Positions 42,830-52,812 of a DNA stretch of 64,000 bases are shown here, piece after piece (position 1 is the first letter of the stretch; the number at the start of each line of letters is the position of its first letter). Source of the stretch: CAZJLP01 sp964546955. GTDB taxonomy: Bacteria; Verrucomicrobiota; Verrucomicrobiia; Opitutales; Opitutaceae. The stretch lies in contig CAZJLP010000014.1 of NCBI GenBank assembly GCA_964546955.1, forward strand, positions 1 through 64,000, given 5' to 3'. The notes under the pieces were generated by a model that saw only the letters and a list, made by a program, of their open reading frames with translations, did no database searches and had not been told where the DNA came from. Both the position numbers and the translations under genes were made by a program.

Positions 42830-45800
42830 TCAGCGTGGCAGCGGCGGAAGCGAGCGCAGGTTCTCAAAGCCGGGAAAAGCTTCCGCCACAAGATCGAGGT
42901 CGAGGTGCTTGCCGAGCCACTGGCCGGTCACGGGGTTGAAACGGATGTAACGTCCATCGCACTCGAGCATTTTCGCCATGAAAAAACGCGAATCGGGATA
43001 GAGATGCTTCCCCTGCCCCAGGATCGCCTCCGCATCGGCGGGAAGCGCCGCATTCTCCAAACTGTAGATGCGCCTGTTTCTGAGAAATCCACCCATGGGA
43101 GCAGTCGGGGCAGCTTCGAGATCGGCGACCAACTGCATCCCCGCGGCTTCGTCGAGGAGGTTATGGCTCCAGGACACAATCCGCTCGTGGTCGATGACCG
43201 CAGCTTCCCACACATCGCCGTTCTTTATGAAGCAAACGTTGCCCAAATGACCGTCCTCCCAGATCAGATTTTTGTCGGCGAGATCCCGAAACAACTTGAG
43301 CAACGCCCGTTGATGCTCCCGCGGCATGCGTCCACCCACGATATGCGCGAAACAGTCCGCCTCCATTGCCGTGCTTCCCCAGTCGGCGCTTTGACGGACA
43401 GCCCCCTGATAGCTGTACGTGCGAGAGGCAGCCGGCAAACGGGCCTGGACCACATAGGGAAAGTTTCCACCCGTCTCACCGCCCCACAGCTGCAGATTTT
43501 TGATCCCATGCTGGTTCAGCAACAAAGCGGTCCTGCGCTGGCGCTCGACCAGCGCGGCACCTTTGGCCCCTCCCTCCTTCATCACTTTGATCACGAGAGG
43601 AGTGTCCGCCGCCATGTCTCCCGGAAACCAATTACAGACGGCCTTGGGATCGCCACGATATTCGTAGACCACCGCATGTTCTCCGACGCCAAGCCGACGC
43701 CCCACCGCGATCTGCTGGCCGGAGGGAAGGCGGATGGTGCCGCCGGTGGCCGCGGGGAAACCGTGCGGCACTTCCGGAAGCCGCGGGAGCAGCAACGTCG
43801 AATTGCTGGGCATCGTGGAAGAAAGAGGTGTTTCGACCGGTGCAGGCACGGGGAGCTTCGGGCGGGCAAGTCCGAGCTCCCGCTGCAAAATTCGCTCGGT
43901 CATGCGAGCCGCAGTCATTTCATCGATCGCAAGGGTCCGAATCCGCTCGAGCCGGCGCAGGTGGGGCTCCAGGGCCCGATCGACCGCCAACACCCGCCGA
44001 TGCAGATCGGTGACGCGTCGTAACGGATCGACCTGCGCCAGGCGGGCTTCAGCGAGACCGGCGGCATAGGCCAGCTTTTGCTCGGTCGCCAGCGCGGCGA
44101 ACACCGGCAGTTTTCCCCTCTCCACCGAAGAGACGATCGCCTGCAGGTTGGCCATCGCGGCGGCATCGTGCACCGCGGCGGTGAAACGTATCCACTCGCT
44201 CGCGACAGCCAGAGTCGAACCGATCAATCCGATCGCCACCGCAATGCCCGGTGTCCGCCGGGCTTCGGCGATCGCCATCCGCCGGGGCCCCAAAACCGCA
44301 TAGGAGCCGAGCGCGAACTCGAGATCCTTGCGACCTGCCCACCAATTCGGCACATCCTCGAACAAGGTCTTCCCGAGGAACGCGCCCGAAACGAACAAAC
44401 TCACTCCACGGAAAAAGACGGTGCTGGGCGCGAAGAAGACGAGGGTCGAACTCACGAGCACAATATCCGTCTCGATTTTGGTGAGCGCTCGATTGGCAAA
44501 ATGCTCGTTCGCGATCGCCTTGACGCCACCCAGCCGACCGATCGCGAAAGGATTCGGCTCCCAACCCGCCCCATTCGCCGTTCGCCTTAGCATGTGCGGG
44601 CGCAACCAGGCGGCGATGGACTCGAAGCCGGTCCCCGTCAGCTCGAGGAGCTTTATCATCTCGTCGTCCTTAATGCCTTCCGCCGCGACCAGAGCCGCAT
44701 CCATCGCGTCAACGTAGGTCGTCAGGGCCGCCGTCGTGGCTTTGATCATCCAGGCGCGCCTGGCTTCGCCCGGCGGGTACGCCCGATTCAGAAAGGCCTC
44801 ATCATAGACGCTGCTGAACGGGACCATCTGTTGATAGAGGGATTCGACGGGATGCGGCACCGGGATGTTCGCAAGGGGATTGGTGGAATCCGCCATCGCA
44901 GGCCGCGCCAGATCGTAGAATTGCTGCAGGGCCGATGGATCGGTTTGGGCGCGTTGCTGCAGGGCCCTGATTTCGTCGCGCATGGGCGCGAGTAGCCGGA
45001 CGTAAGCCCGGCGCAGCATCAGCATCGCGGCGTAGTCGCCCATATAGATCGGAATCTCCTGGTTCCCGTGAGCGATGTGCCGGTAGGCAAACCGGCCGAG
45101 CGAAGTGCCCTCGCGCGGCTGGCCCGGCGGCGCCTTCTTTTTCGAGAGACGCTCGGCTTCCTGCAGCCAATGATCCCAATACGCCTCGACAGCGGCGGGG
45201 CTTTGCTCGATGCCGACGCCGGCGGCCTGCTCCATTAGCACCGCGCCATCGCGGGGCAGAAGCGCCAGGATGCTGGCCCCGTTTTCGATCACTTCGTCCA
45301 CCACCCCTTCCGTTGGCGGAAGCTCGCCATTCCGTGAGACGACGCGGATTACCGGAGATTCATAAAGCAGCGCATCGGTCGGCGAACGCCGCAGAAGCAG
45401 AGACGGCTCCCCGGCCACCGGCCAGGGTTGCTGGTTCTTGAAAACGACGCATTCCAACGCCTCTAGGCCACACGCGGCGTTCACGCGCGCCCGTACCTGA
45501 AAGCGGTCGTGCAGGAAAACGGTTTGAACCGGGTCGCTGTTATCTTCCCCGAGCGGTCGAACGACTTCAAGGGCGGCCGACACGTTGCCCCTGCCCTCCA
45601 GCCATTCCACCGCGAGGTTATTCAGCGTGAACCGTTTCACTCCCGCATGGATGCCGGGCCCAAGCGTCGCGCGGATCAACGCGGCATCCGCCACGGCGAG
45701 CGTTTCGCTGTCCTTGCGTTCCAGCAGCGACGTCGCCTGCCGCCGCGCCTCCCGCCAAGGGACGTCCAATTCGCGAATGTAGGGCTCCTCGAATTCCTCC

Positions 45801-46984
45801 GAATCGACGTCCAGCAGCGTGTAGGTGATTCCGGCATCTGCGGACCTCACGGACGGCGCTCGCCCCGTCTTGAACAAGCCAAAGCCATACACGACCAATA
45901 CGCGGTCATTTTCTCCCCAGCCTTCGGCATACTCCCGGCTGAAGATGCCACGCCAGTATTGTTCGGCCTTTCGGCCTCCGTCGAGACGCCCGACCCGCAA
46001 CACCACCTGCTTAGGCAAAACCTGAATTTCCGGATATTTCCCACTCTCCTCGCTGGGCGCCCCTACTGTGATCCGCATGGCCAGGAGCGGCTTGATCCGT
46101 TCCGAAAGACGCAAGTCCGGCAGTTTGTCGCGCAATACGACCGTGGGAACTCTCAGCTGCAAGCCAGCCAGAAACGAATCGAGGGACGATGCACCGCCCG
46201 CTCCATTTGGCCCGACCGATTCGAGATGCGTTTCCACGATCCGTCCCAGACGTTCCGGAGCCCCCGCACGCGCCGCGAGCCGCGCTGCTTCCCTACGCGC
46301 CAGGACCAAATCGCGGAGCACCTGTCGGGCGGAGGCGAGACGATGCGCGGTCGCCAGCAGCGCCTGCTCGGACGAGTCGAGCAATCGCCGCTCCTCTTCG
46401 CCGACCGGGGCCGCCGCCGCGGCGAGGAGTGTCGCCCGCTCCGTCGGCGTGACGTCTGTACGGCGGGCGATGTCCTCGGCCACGCGGGCCCACGACTCGC
46501 CGATCCGACGGACGTCCCCGTCCGCGCGAGCCTGGGCGAGGCCGATCGACCTCACCGCATCGGTCAGATCGATATCCCACGCGGAGACGACGGCATCTTC
46601 AAACAGACGGTCCGCTTCGTCGCCAAATTGCTGAAAAGTGATGACTCGGCGCTTCAGCTCGTCGGCGAGGGCCACCAGGCGGCGATCCGCGCGCGCCAGG
46701 ACTTGGAATGCCCGCGATACTTCGGTCATGACCTCGGTTTCGGGCATCGCGTGCCCGCTCCGATGCCTGACCTGGCCGACGAATTCATTTCGCCAGCGAT
46801 GGGACGCTTGCGCGACTGACGTTTCCAACGTGCTCAAGGCAGCTTTGGTTTCACGACGCAACGTTTCGCCGGGATCATCCTGGCCTCGCAGCGTCGCGAT
46901 CGGAACCAGCGTTAACGAGGACACAAGGCACAACGCGAAGACTCGCACGCGTAGTCCGAAACGCCGCCGGTGGATCATTGTCAT
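42830..46984 (-). CDS. Giant exported or membrane protein with kinase-like C-terminus
   Basis: 1384 residues. A signal-type N-terminus (about 1-35) is followed by a long Arg/Ala-rich helical region (35-300), a poorly recognisable middle, two hydrophobic segments near 850-960 (VLVSSTLVFFAPSTVFFRGV; AVAIGLIGSTLAVASEW), helical linkers, and from about 1085 a protein-kinase-like fold: glycine-loop region VGRRLGVGEHAVVYEY, the Lys of PLVIKVMKEGG, a catalytic-loop analogue WEDGHLGNVCF (Asp...Asn), and a metal-site analogue AVIDHERIV. The middle region was not recognised. It is unusual to find a kinase fold at the end of such a protein, and which side of the membrane it faces is unclear. It lies 12 nt after the upstream gene's stop. 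Confidence 0.8.
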   Translation of the reverse strand: MTMIHRRRFGLRVRVFALCLVSSLTLVPIATLRGQDDPGETLRRETKAALSTLETSVAQASHRWRNEFVGQVRHRSGHAMPETEVMTEVSRAFQVLARADRRLVALADELKRRVITFQQFGDEADRLFEDAVVSAWDIDLTDAVRSIGLAQARADGDVRRIGESWARVAEDIARRTDVTPTERATLLAAAAAPVGEEERRLLDSSEQALLATAHRLASARQVLRDLVLARREAARLAARAGAPERLGRIVETHLESVGPNGAGGASSLDSFLAGLQLRVPTVVLRDKLPDLRLSERIKPLLAMRITVGAPSEESGKYPEIQVLPKQVVLRVGRLDGGRKAEQYWRGIFSREYAEGWGENDRVLVVYGFGLFKTGRAPSVRSADAGITYTLLDVDSEEFEEPYIRELDVPWREARRQATSLLERKDSETLAVADAALIRATLGPGIHAGVKRFTLNNLAVEWLEGRGNVSAALEVVRPLGEDNSDPVQTVFLHDRFQVRARVNAACGLEALECVVFKNQQPWPVAGEPSLLLRRSPTDALLYESPVIRVVSRNGELPPTEGVVDEVIENGASILALLPRDGAVLMEQAAGVGIEQSPAAVEAYWDHWLQEAERLSKKKAPPGQPREGTSLGRFAYRHIAHGNQEIPIYMGDYAAMLMLRRAYVRLLAPMRDEIRALQQRAQTDPSALQQFYDLARPAMADSTNPLANIPVPHPVESLYQQMVPFSSVYDEAFLNRAYPPGEARRAWMIKATTAALTTYVDAMDAALVAAEGIKDDEMIKLLELTGTGFESIAAWLRPHMLRRTANGAGWEPNPFAIGRLGGVKAIANEHFANRALTKIETDIVLVSSTLVFFAPSTVFFRGVSLFVSGAFLGKTLFEDVPNWWAGRKDLEFALGSYAVLGPRRMAIAEARRTPGIAVAIGLIGSTLAVASEWIRFTAAVHDAAAMANLQAIVSSVERGKLPVFAALATEQKLAYAAGLAEARLAQVDPLRRVTDLHRRVLAVDRALEPHLRRLERIRTLAIDEMTAARMTERILQRELGLARPKLPVPAPVETPLSSTMPSNSTLLLPRLPEVPHGFPAATGGTIRLPSGQQIAVGRRLGVGEHAVVYEYRGDPKAVCNWFPGDMAADTPLVIKVMKEGGAKGAALVERQRRTALLLNQHGIKNLQLWGGETGGNFPYVVQARLPAASRTYSYQGAVRQSADWGSTAMEADCFAHIVGGRMPREHQRALLKLFRDLADKNLIWEDGHLGNVCFIKNGDVWEAAVIDHERIVSWSHNLLDEAAGMQLVADLEAAPTAPMGGFLRNRRIYSLENAALPADAEAILGQGKHLYPDSRFFMAKMLECDGRYIRFNPVTGQWLGKHLDLDLVAEAFPGFENLRSLPPLPR

Positions 46985-46996
46985 GGTGAAAAGGGG

Positions 46997-48739
46997 TCAG
47001 GGCGCTGCAGACGGGGTGTCCCAAAGCTCGAGGAAAACACCATCGCCTCGGTTGGCTTTCGACGGATCGCGCTGTGTCCGACGGATCTCCGCGATACGCT
47101 CGATAATATCGTTGCCCGCACGCGCCTCGGTCGGAAGCTGGGAGCCCGCGAGCCCGATCAGTGCCTTCAACTGCACGATGTTGGAGAAGGCCAGCTCGCG
47201 CTGCCACCCACTCTGCTCCGGACTGCGCGCGGCATTATGTGAAAAACGGATCGCTTCATCGAGCAAAGCCTTGACCAAGGCGTTCAACTCCTCGGGCGAC
47301 CCCCAGCCTGCTTCGGCCAAAGCGCGGCGGGCTACGTCCTTTTGCGGAGAAATTTTTTTTCCATCGCACAGGAGGTCTCGGAGTTCCTTGCGCGCGGCCC
47401 GCGCGGAATCCTCCCGCTGTGTCGCCCGCGCCTCGTCAGGCGACGCGGAGGGCTTCAGAAGCTGCACCAGCAGCTTGAATGCGGCGTCGCGCAGATCGAC
47501 GCGGTCAAACTTGCGCGGATTGGGACCGTCCGCCGTCCCATGAAGGTCCAGCAGCGCCTTGGCGAGGCGGGCCGCGATCGTGTCCGACACGTAGGTAGCC
47601 TCGCTCGCGGCCAGCGCGTCGATCGCCGCGGCGGCGGTTTCCGAAGAGTCCACGCAGAAATGACGGTGCAGGACACACGCGGGTTTGGCCCCGCGCCCCT
47701 GAGCCTGCAAGGCTTCGTAGTCCGCCGTGATTCGTTTCTTTTGTTCGCCGTCGTCCGTCGAGGCGAACCGCCGATGCAACGCCAAAAGCGCCGCGGGCTC
47801 ATTGTGCCCCGATGACCCGGGCGAGGCGGCTTCGATCGACCGCACCAGATGCGACAGGACCTCGCATCCTGTGAAGAAGATGACATCCGCCGGCTGATCT
47901 CCCTTCGGTTGGTCGCGGTGCCGCACCGTCGCCAAATCGAGCAGGAACACGAGCATGCTCAAAGCCGTGCGATCGAAGCCCGATCCCGACAAGCGGTAAG
48001 CTCGCTCACGGGCGACCGCCTCGAGCAATTTGCGATGCACATCCGTCAGGCTCGAGTCCTGGATGGCGTGCACCACGGGCATTCGCTTCACCATCAATTC
48101 TTTCATCGCCGCGATTGCTTCAGCCTGTCGGCGCTGCGCCCAAGAGGTTGCGTGACCATTCGCGTCCTGCACCGGCGGGTCCAGCAGCAAGCGAATGACC
48201 GCGCCTTCTTTTACGCCGGCCGGCTCCGGCGGCAGAGTGATATCGTTGCGCCAAAGTCCGAGGGCCCCGGTCGGATCGCCCGCGCGCCGAGCCATAGCAA
48301 AATAGTTCCGGCTGCCCATGGCGATGCCGCTGAGCTGATCGCGATTTGAAAAAAGGGCGCGCACATCCAAATCCGTATCGAGATCGGGAACTACCGCTTG
48401 AATCCAAAGACCGTTGATCGTCACATTTTCGCTCCGTTCGGCCCCAGAAGCGTCGAAAGCAATAATCGTATATTCGGGGCGCCCCTCCAGTGTGTTGAAC
48501 GGCGCCGATGGGGTTCGCGCTCCCCTCTCGCCGACAACGATGCACGAGATATAGGAACGCTTGCTCATCGGCTCTTCAAAAATCACAGCGGGAGCCAGTC
48601 GAACCCGAAGCACATCTCGGTTCTTAAGCCCCTCTGGACTGAGGTAGATTGTATCGGCAACGGCGACGAACGGACCGAGGCACAACCCCAGTCCCCCCAC
48701 CCACCGCCAGAACGCGCCGGAAACGAACGTTCCAATCAT
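46997..48739 (-). CDS. Exported protein of unknown function, first gene of the cluster
   Basis: About 580 residues from ATG 48739, with a signal-type N-terminus (MIGTFVSGAFWRWVGGLGLC to FVAVADT). The mature N-terminal third is beta-rich (TIYLSPEGLKNRDVLRVRL, VERGARTPSA region); the rest is helical and rich in Ala, Arg and Asp, with no recognised domain. A GGTGGGA element precedes the ATG. It is followed after 12 nt by the giant kinase-like gene, so both are probably made together. Confidence 0.75.
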   Translation of the reverse strand: MIGTFVSGAFWRWVGGLGLCLGPFVAVADTIYLSPEGLKNRDVLRVRLAPAVIFEEPMSKRSYISCIVVGERGARTPSAPFNTLEGRPEYTIIAFDASGAERSENVTINGLWIQAVVPDLDTDLDVRALFSNRDQLSGIAMGSRNYFAMARRAGDPTGALGLWRNDITLPPEPAGVKEGAVIRLLLDPPVQDANGHATSWAQRRQAEAIAAMKELMVKRMPVVHAIQDSSLTDVHRKLLEAVARERAYRLSGSGFDRTALSMLVFLLDLATVRHRDQPKGDQPADVIFFTGCEVLSHLVRSIEAASPGSSGHNEPAALLALHRRFASTDDGEQKKRITADYEALQAQGRGAKPACVLHRHFCVDSSETAAAAIDALAASEATYVSDTIAARLAKALLDLHGTADGPNPRKFDRVDLRDAAFKLLVQLLKPSASPDEARATQREDSARAARKELRDLLCDGKKISPQKDVARRALAEAGWGSPEELNALVKALLDEAIRFSHNAARSPEQSGWQRELAFSNIVQLKALIGLAGSQLPTEARAGNDIIERIAEIRRTQRDPSKANRGDGVFLELWDTPSAAP

Positions 48740-49348
48740 TGATCCCACCGTGGTTTCCGATCGCTCTGACCGCAACCCGATTCGTGGCACCACTCCGCGG
48801 TGGGGGATTCCCGAACCTTAAGCCGGCACGGCGCCGCCACACCGTACAACGTGGAGTCCGTGGTGTTTCGGACGGCCCCGAAAAGCGGGGCAGCCGGTCA
48901 ACGTTCGACTTCGAGTCCCGTTCATGCTGCAACCAATCGTGAGCTTGAAAGAATCGCAAGAAGCCCATTGCGGGAGGGTCGCTCATTCCGCTCGACCTTT
49001 CAGTGAAGATTTCCTCGTGGCCGACGTCGGGGCGGCGCAGTCATAGTTAGAAACATCGGCAGAGTCCGGGACCCTGCGATTGGCTCCTGCGAACAGTCAA
49101 GCGCAAGTCATCTTGTCTTCGCTCCGGTGGCCCAAACCGAGTGGCAAACGCAGGACTCGCGATGACCCGCGAAAAAAATCGTTAGGGGCAAAGTGGCCGC
49201 CTCACGCGTTTGGCTGCGTGGAGATGCGCGAACTATTTCTGCGGCCATCGCAAATCGATGCATCTGGTGCGGAGAGTTGCGCGTTGCTTCCCGTGTTGGT
49301 GAGAGAGCTCGAGTTAGCATTCCGCTGGCTCCCCCTTCCTCACACGCT
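48740..49348. other. Divergent intergenic region of about 600 bp
   Basis: It separates the minus-strand four-gene cluster from the plus-strand PEP-CTERM/DUF4331 cluster and must contain both promoters. A short GC hairpin (GCCCC/GGGGC around 48874-48890) is visible. No coding frame is convincing on either strand. Confidence 0.5.
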
Positions 49349-49855
49349 ATGAATACCCGACATCGCATCATCGGGCTGCTGGCGCTCGCGCTTTTGGCGG
49401 CCCTTCCAGTCCAGGCACAATTGATTGTGCAATCCTCCGTTTCGCCCATCGGCGGAATGTTTCGCTACGAGTATCGCATTTCCAACCAAACGTCCGCGGA
49501 TTTCTCCATCGTGACACTGGGCGGCTTGGTCCCCCAGGCCGCCACCGTGCAAGCCCTCGCCTCTCCAGCGGGCTTCTTGGCTTCATTCGATAGCGGGCTC
49601 GGCTTGCTCTCCTTCATCGAAGGGACGCAACCCTTTCTCGCCGGCCTCACCTCGGGAACTTTCAGCTTCGAAAGCGCATACGCGGCCGGACCAGGCACGT
49701 TTGAAGCCATCGACACCATGGGGGGGGCTGCCCTTGGCCAGGTCGCCTTTGTTCCCGCCACCGCCGTTCCCGAACCCTCCACCTATGCGCTCATCGGCGC
49801 GCTTCTCCTTTTAGGACTCGCGGCCCGTCGACGCTTCATCGCCTCAAAATCATGA
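49349..49855 (+). CDS. PEP-CTERM protein preceding DUF4331
   Basis: 168 residues: signal peptide (cleavage near PVQAQ), a body with QLIVQSSVSPIGGMFRYEYRISNQTS, and the tail VPEPSTYALIGALLLLGLAARRRF. It is a sorting-signal protein, probably retained at the envelope or surface. Its stop overlaps the next start (ATGA), so it is coupled to the DUF4331 gene. The body does not obviously match the other two PEP-CTERM proteins of the window. Confidence 0.85.
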   Translation: MNTRHRIIGLLALALLAALPVQAQLIVQSSVSPIGGMFRYEYRISNQTSADFSIVTLGGLVPQAATVQALASPAGFLASFDSGLGLLSFIEGTQPFLAGLTSGTFSFESAYAAGPGTFEAIDTMGGAALGQVAFVPATAVPEPSTYALIGALLLLGLAARRRFIASKS

Positions 49856-51309
49856 AAAACAAAAATATCCATCTCACCCTCTTGGCCATCTCGCTGTTCA
49901 GCGCCTGCGGCACCTTCGCCGCCAGCCACAGCGACGCGCCTCTCATCAAACAGGACCCGCAGGCGAACATCACGGATGTATACGCTTTCGTGGGCACGAA
50001 GTACGACGCGCCGGCGACGAAAGTGCTCAATGTGATCGTGCATGTGCGCCCCTTCTCCGAGCCCGGCGATGGCGTGATGTACGATAAATTTTCCGACGAC
50101 GCGCTCTACAGCATTCATATCGCCGACCCAAACACCGGAGCGACCCTGACGCGGTACGATTTTCGCTTCTCCTCCGTAACCGGCGGATTGAAGAATCTGG
50201 ACACGATCCTCAGCTACGGGCTCGGCACCGCGGCCGGACCGATCCAGGACGTGGGAGACGCGCAGCAAAATTATCTGCAGACGTACTCCGTGACGAAAGT
50301 TGCCAACTCGTCGTCCGTCGTAATCGCGGAGTCCCTGAGAACACCGCCGCCGAACGTGGGAAAAAACACCACGCCGCGGTACAACGACGCCTCGGGCAAA
50401 GCCGTCTCCGGCGCGATTTCCTTCGCGACCCTGGACCGCTACACCCAGCAAACGGTCTACTCAGCGGGTTCCGGCGAGGCACTGTTCGCCGGACCGCGGG
50501 AGGACGGCTTTTTTGCGGACACCCCCGCAATCTTCGACTTCCTGGATTCCCGCATTCTCGATAACAATGGGACGCTGGCCGACGGTTTGGGCCAGGACGG
50601 CAACGGGGTGGACGGCTTTAAGGGGTTCAACGTGCTCGCGTTCGCAATTCAGATCCCCGTGGACTCCCTGCCCGCCGTTTCCTACACCGCTCCCTTCACG
50701 GGCCCGGCAACCGGGGTTGGCGTTTTCGCGTCGGTCAGCCGGCCTCGCGTAACCCTCCGCCGCACCGATGGCGAGCCCGTCAATTCAGGTCCCTGGATAC
50801 AGGTGAATCGCATGGGCAATCCTCTGTTTAACGAAGTGCTCGTGGCGCTCCGCGACAAGGACAACTACAATCGCGCCGATCCCACCGTTGATGCGGCTCG
50901 CTTCAAAAAGTACGCGCTCAACCCTGAAGTCGGCGCCTTGGTGAACATCATCTATAAAACGGACTTCGTGACCTCCGGGCGCACCGACTTGGCCGCCGTC
51001 TTCATTCCCGACGTGCTGCGGGTGAACACAGCGACCCATCCGGTGCGTCTGGCCGGTCAGCCCGGCTTCAGTCGTTTGAGTTTCATCGGTTCGGATACGA
51101 CCGACGGGGCCGCGGGCGGCTGGCCCAACGGCCGGCGCTTGGGCGACGATGTCGTCGACATCGCGCTCACCGCTGTCGCTAGCGGACCGTCCTATGGTTC
51201 GATCGTGGTGGTCGGCGACAACATCGACTCCAACGATCAGGCCTACAATCAGGTGTTCCCCTACTCGGGCACGCCGCACGCCGGGCCTTCCAATCGGAAA
51301 GACCCGTAA
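49852..51309 (+). CDS. DUF4331 family exported protein
   Basis: 485 residues: signal peptide (near GTFAASHSDAP), then the DUF4331 pattern HSDAPLIKQDPQANITDVYAFVGT, SDDALYSIHIADPNTG, and the C-terminal GWPNGRRLGDDVVDIALTAV. The family is defined but has no agreed function. It is coupled to the PEP-CTERM gene and followed by a TPR gene and a HupE/UreJ-like gene; I recall this grouping from other bacteria. A hairpin follows the stop. Confidence 0.9.
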   Translation: MKNKNIHLTLLAISLFSACGTFAASHSDAPLIKQDPQANITDVYAFVGTKYDAPATKVLNVIVHVRPFSEPGDGVMYDKFSDDALYSIHIADPNTGATLTRYDFRFSSVTGGLKNLDTILSYGLGTAAGPIQDVGDAQQNYLQTYSVTKVANSSSVVIAESLRTPPPNVGKNTTPRYNDASGKAVSGAISFATLDRYTQQTVYSAGSGEALFAGPREDGFFADTPAIFDFLDSRILDNNGTLADGLGQDGNGVDGFKGFNVLAFAIQIPVDSLPAVSYTAPFTGPATGVGVFASVSRPRVTLRRTDGEPVNSGPWIQVNRMGNPLFNEVLVALRDKDNYNRADPTVDAARFKKYALNPEVGALVNIIYKTDFVTSGRTDLAAVFIPDVLRVNTATHPVRLAGQPGFSRLSFIGSDTTDGAAGGWPNGRRLGDDVVDIALTAVASGPSYGSIVVVGDNIDSNDQAYNQVFPYSGTPHAGPSNRKDP

Positions 51310-51340
51310 ACTCTGACCCACGCCTCGCAACCGTAACCTC

Positions 51341-51371
51341 GAGGCACGCACGGAGCAGACGTGCGTGCCTC
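51341..51371. terminator. Strong hairpin between DUF4331 and TPR genes
   Basis: 11-bp perfect arms GAGGCACGCAC/GTGCGTGCCTC with a 9-nt loop, no T tract. It lies just upstream of the TPR start (51385), so it may tune expression within the operon instead of ending transcription. Confidence 0.55.
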
Positions 51372-51384
51372 ACACTTTCATTCG

Positions 51385-52812
51385 ATGCGTACCTTTTCCG
51401 CGAGCCTCACCGCCGGCGCCGCGTGCGTCGCAATTCTCGGCAGCGCCTGGATGTACCGGCGAGCACAGCCGATCCGTACCGCGGCAGCCCACGCGCCCAG
51501 TTCGGATTCCGCCGTGGACCTACTCTCGCTCGCAAACACGCTCGCGGCCGCGCCGCGAAACGATGCGCTTGATCGGGATTTCGCACGCGTGCTCCGAGCG
51601 CTTCGCTCCAATGAAAAGGATTCGGACGCCTGGGTGCGGCTTGGAGACAACTTGAGCCGGCGCTCCCGCGGAAACCTCGATACTACGCTCTATCCCCAAA
51701 TCGAAAAAATCTATCTGCGAGCCCACACGCTGGACGCGACCAATGGAGACGCCTTGGCGGGGCTCGCCTGGATCGCAGGAGCGTGCCACCGTTTCGGTGA
51801 CAGCATCGCCTGGGCCACGCTGGCCTTGCAGATCGAGGCCGAACTTCCCGCCGCACATGGAATTATTGGCGACGCTGCCGTCGAGCTTGGTGACTTCGAC
51901 AAGGCAGCCGTGCACTACCAACGCATGCTGGATTTGAAACCCGACCTAGGTTCCTACAGCCGCGGCGCTCATCTGTTGTACCTGCGTGGAAAAGCTCAGG
52001 CCGCCATGGCCTTGATGAGACGCGCCATCGCCGCGGGCGCCCCCCACTCCGACGAAACTGCGTGGTGTGTGGCGGATCTCGCCCTGATGCTTTGCCGGGA
52101 AGGAGCCGCTGGCCCTGCCCTCACTCTGGTGGAGAACGAACTGCGCCACTTGCCGCGCAATATCGCGCTTCTCAATGCGGCCGGACACGCGCGCATGTCC
52201 CTCAACGATGACTCCGGTGCCATTGCCGCTTATGAGCAATCGCTCAGCCTCGCTCCGCAGCATGCGAGTCTGGCGGCACTCCATGATCTATATCTTTCCA
52301 GCGGCCGCCCCGAAGCCGCCGCTCTGGCAGCGAAGGAGCTGATCGGCCTGCACGAACGCTTGAAGGGTACCGTGCTCGGTGGAGAGGGCCTGCTCGCACG
52401 TTTTTACGCAGATCGAGGCGACAATTTGACCGAGGCGATCAGACTGGCGGAATACGAACACGCCCACCATGGCGGAGCCGCCAGCGCCGACACGCTTGCC
52501 TGGGTCTATCACCGCGCGGGACGAAATCAGGATGCGGCAAAGTTGATCCCCGCTATCCTCCGCAGCCGGGTCCCCGATCCGGCGATGCTATACCACGTAG
52601 CCATGATCGAGGAGGCGCTTGGCCTCGCCTGCGACGCACAACGCCATCTTTGCGCCGCCGTGGCTCGCCAACCCCGCTTCAATCCCGTGCATGCCCCCCG
52701 CGTTTATGCCACTCTCGAAAAAATTGGCTCTCGATCCCACGCCTCCACTCTCGTCCCGCGTAAAAGTGAACGTCTCGGTCAGCCTGCGGTGTTTTCGGAG
52801 ATTTCGCCATGA
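51385..52812 (+). CDS. TPR protein with N-terminal anchor
   Basis: About 475 residues. A hydrophobic N-terminus (ASLTAGAACVAILGSAWMY) is followed by TPR repeats (DALAGLAWIAGACHRFGDSIAWATLALQIE, ELPAAHGIIGDAAVELGDFDKAAVHYQRML, NIALLNAAGHARMSLNDDSGAIAAYEQSLSLAP and others). The protein should be exported or membrane-attached, with the TPR superhelix as a scaffold. ATG 51385 is chosen because a hairpin covers the alternative GTG at 51361. Its stop overlaps the HupE-like start by 4 nt. Confidence 0.88.
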   Translation: MRTFSASLTAGAACVAILGSAWMYRRAQPIRTAAAHAPSSDSAVDLLSLANTLAAAPRNDALDRDFARVLRALRSNEKDSDAWVRLGDNLSRRSRGNLDTTLYPQIEKIYLRAHTLDATNGDALAGLAWIAGACHRFGDSIAWATLALQIEAELPAAHGIIGDAAVELGDFDKAAVHYQRMLDLKPDLGSYSRGAHLLYLRGKAQAAMALMRRAIAAGAPHSDETAWCVADLALMLCREGAAGPALTLVENELRHLPRNIALLNAAGHARMSLNDDSGAIAAYEQSLSLAPQHASLAALHDLYLSSGRPEAAALAAKELIGLHERLKGTVLGGEGLLARFYADRGDNLTEAIRLAEYEHAHHGGAASADTLAWVYHRAGRNQDAAKLIPAILRSRVPDPAMLYHVAMIEEALGLACDAQRHLCAAVARQPRFNPVHAPRVYATLEKIGSRSHASTLVPRKSERLGQPAVFSEISP

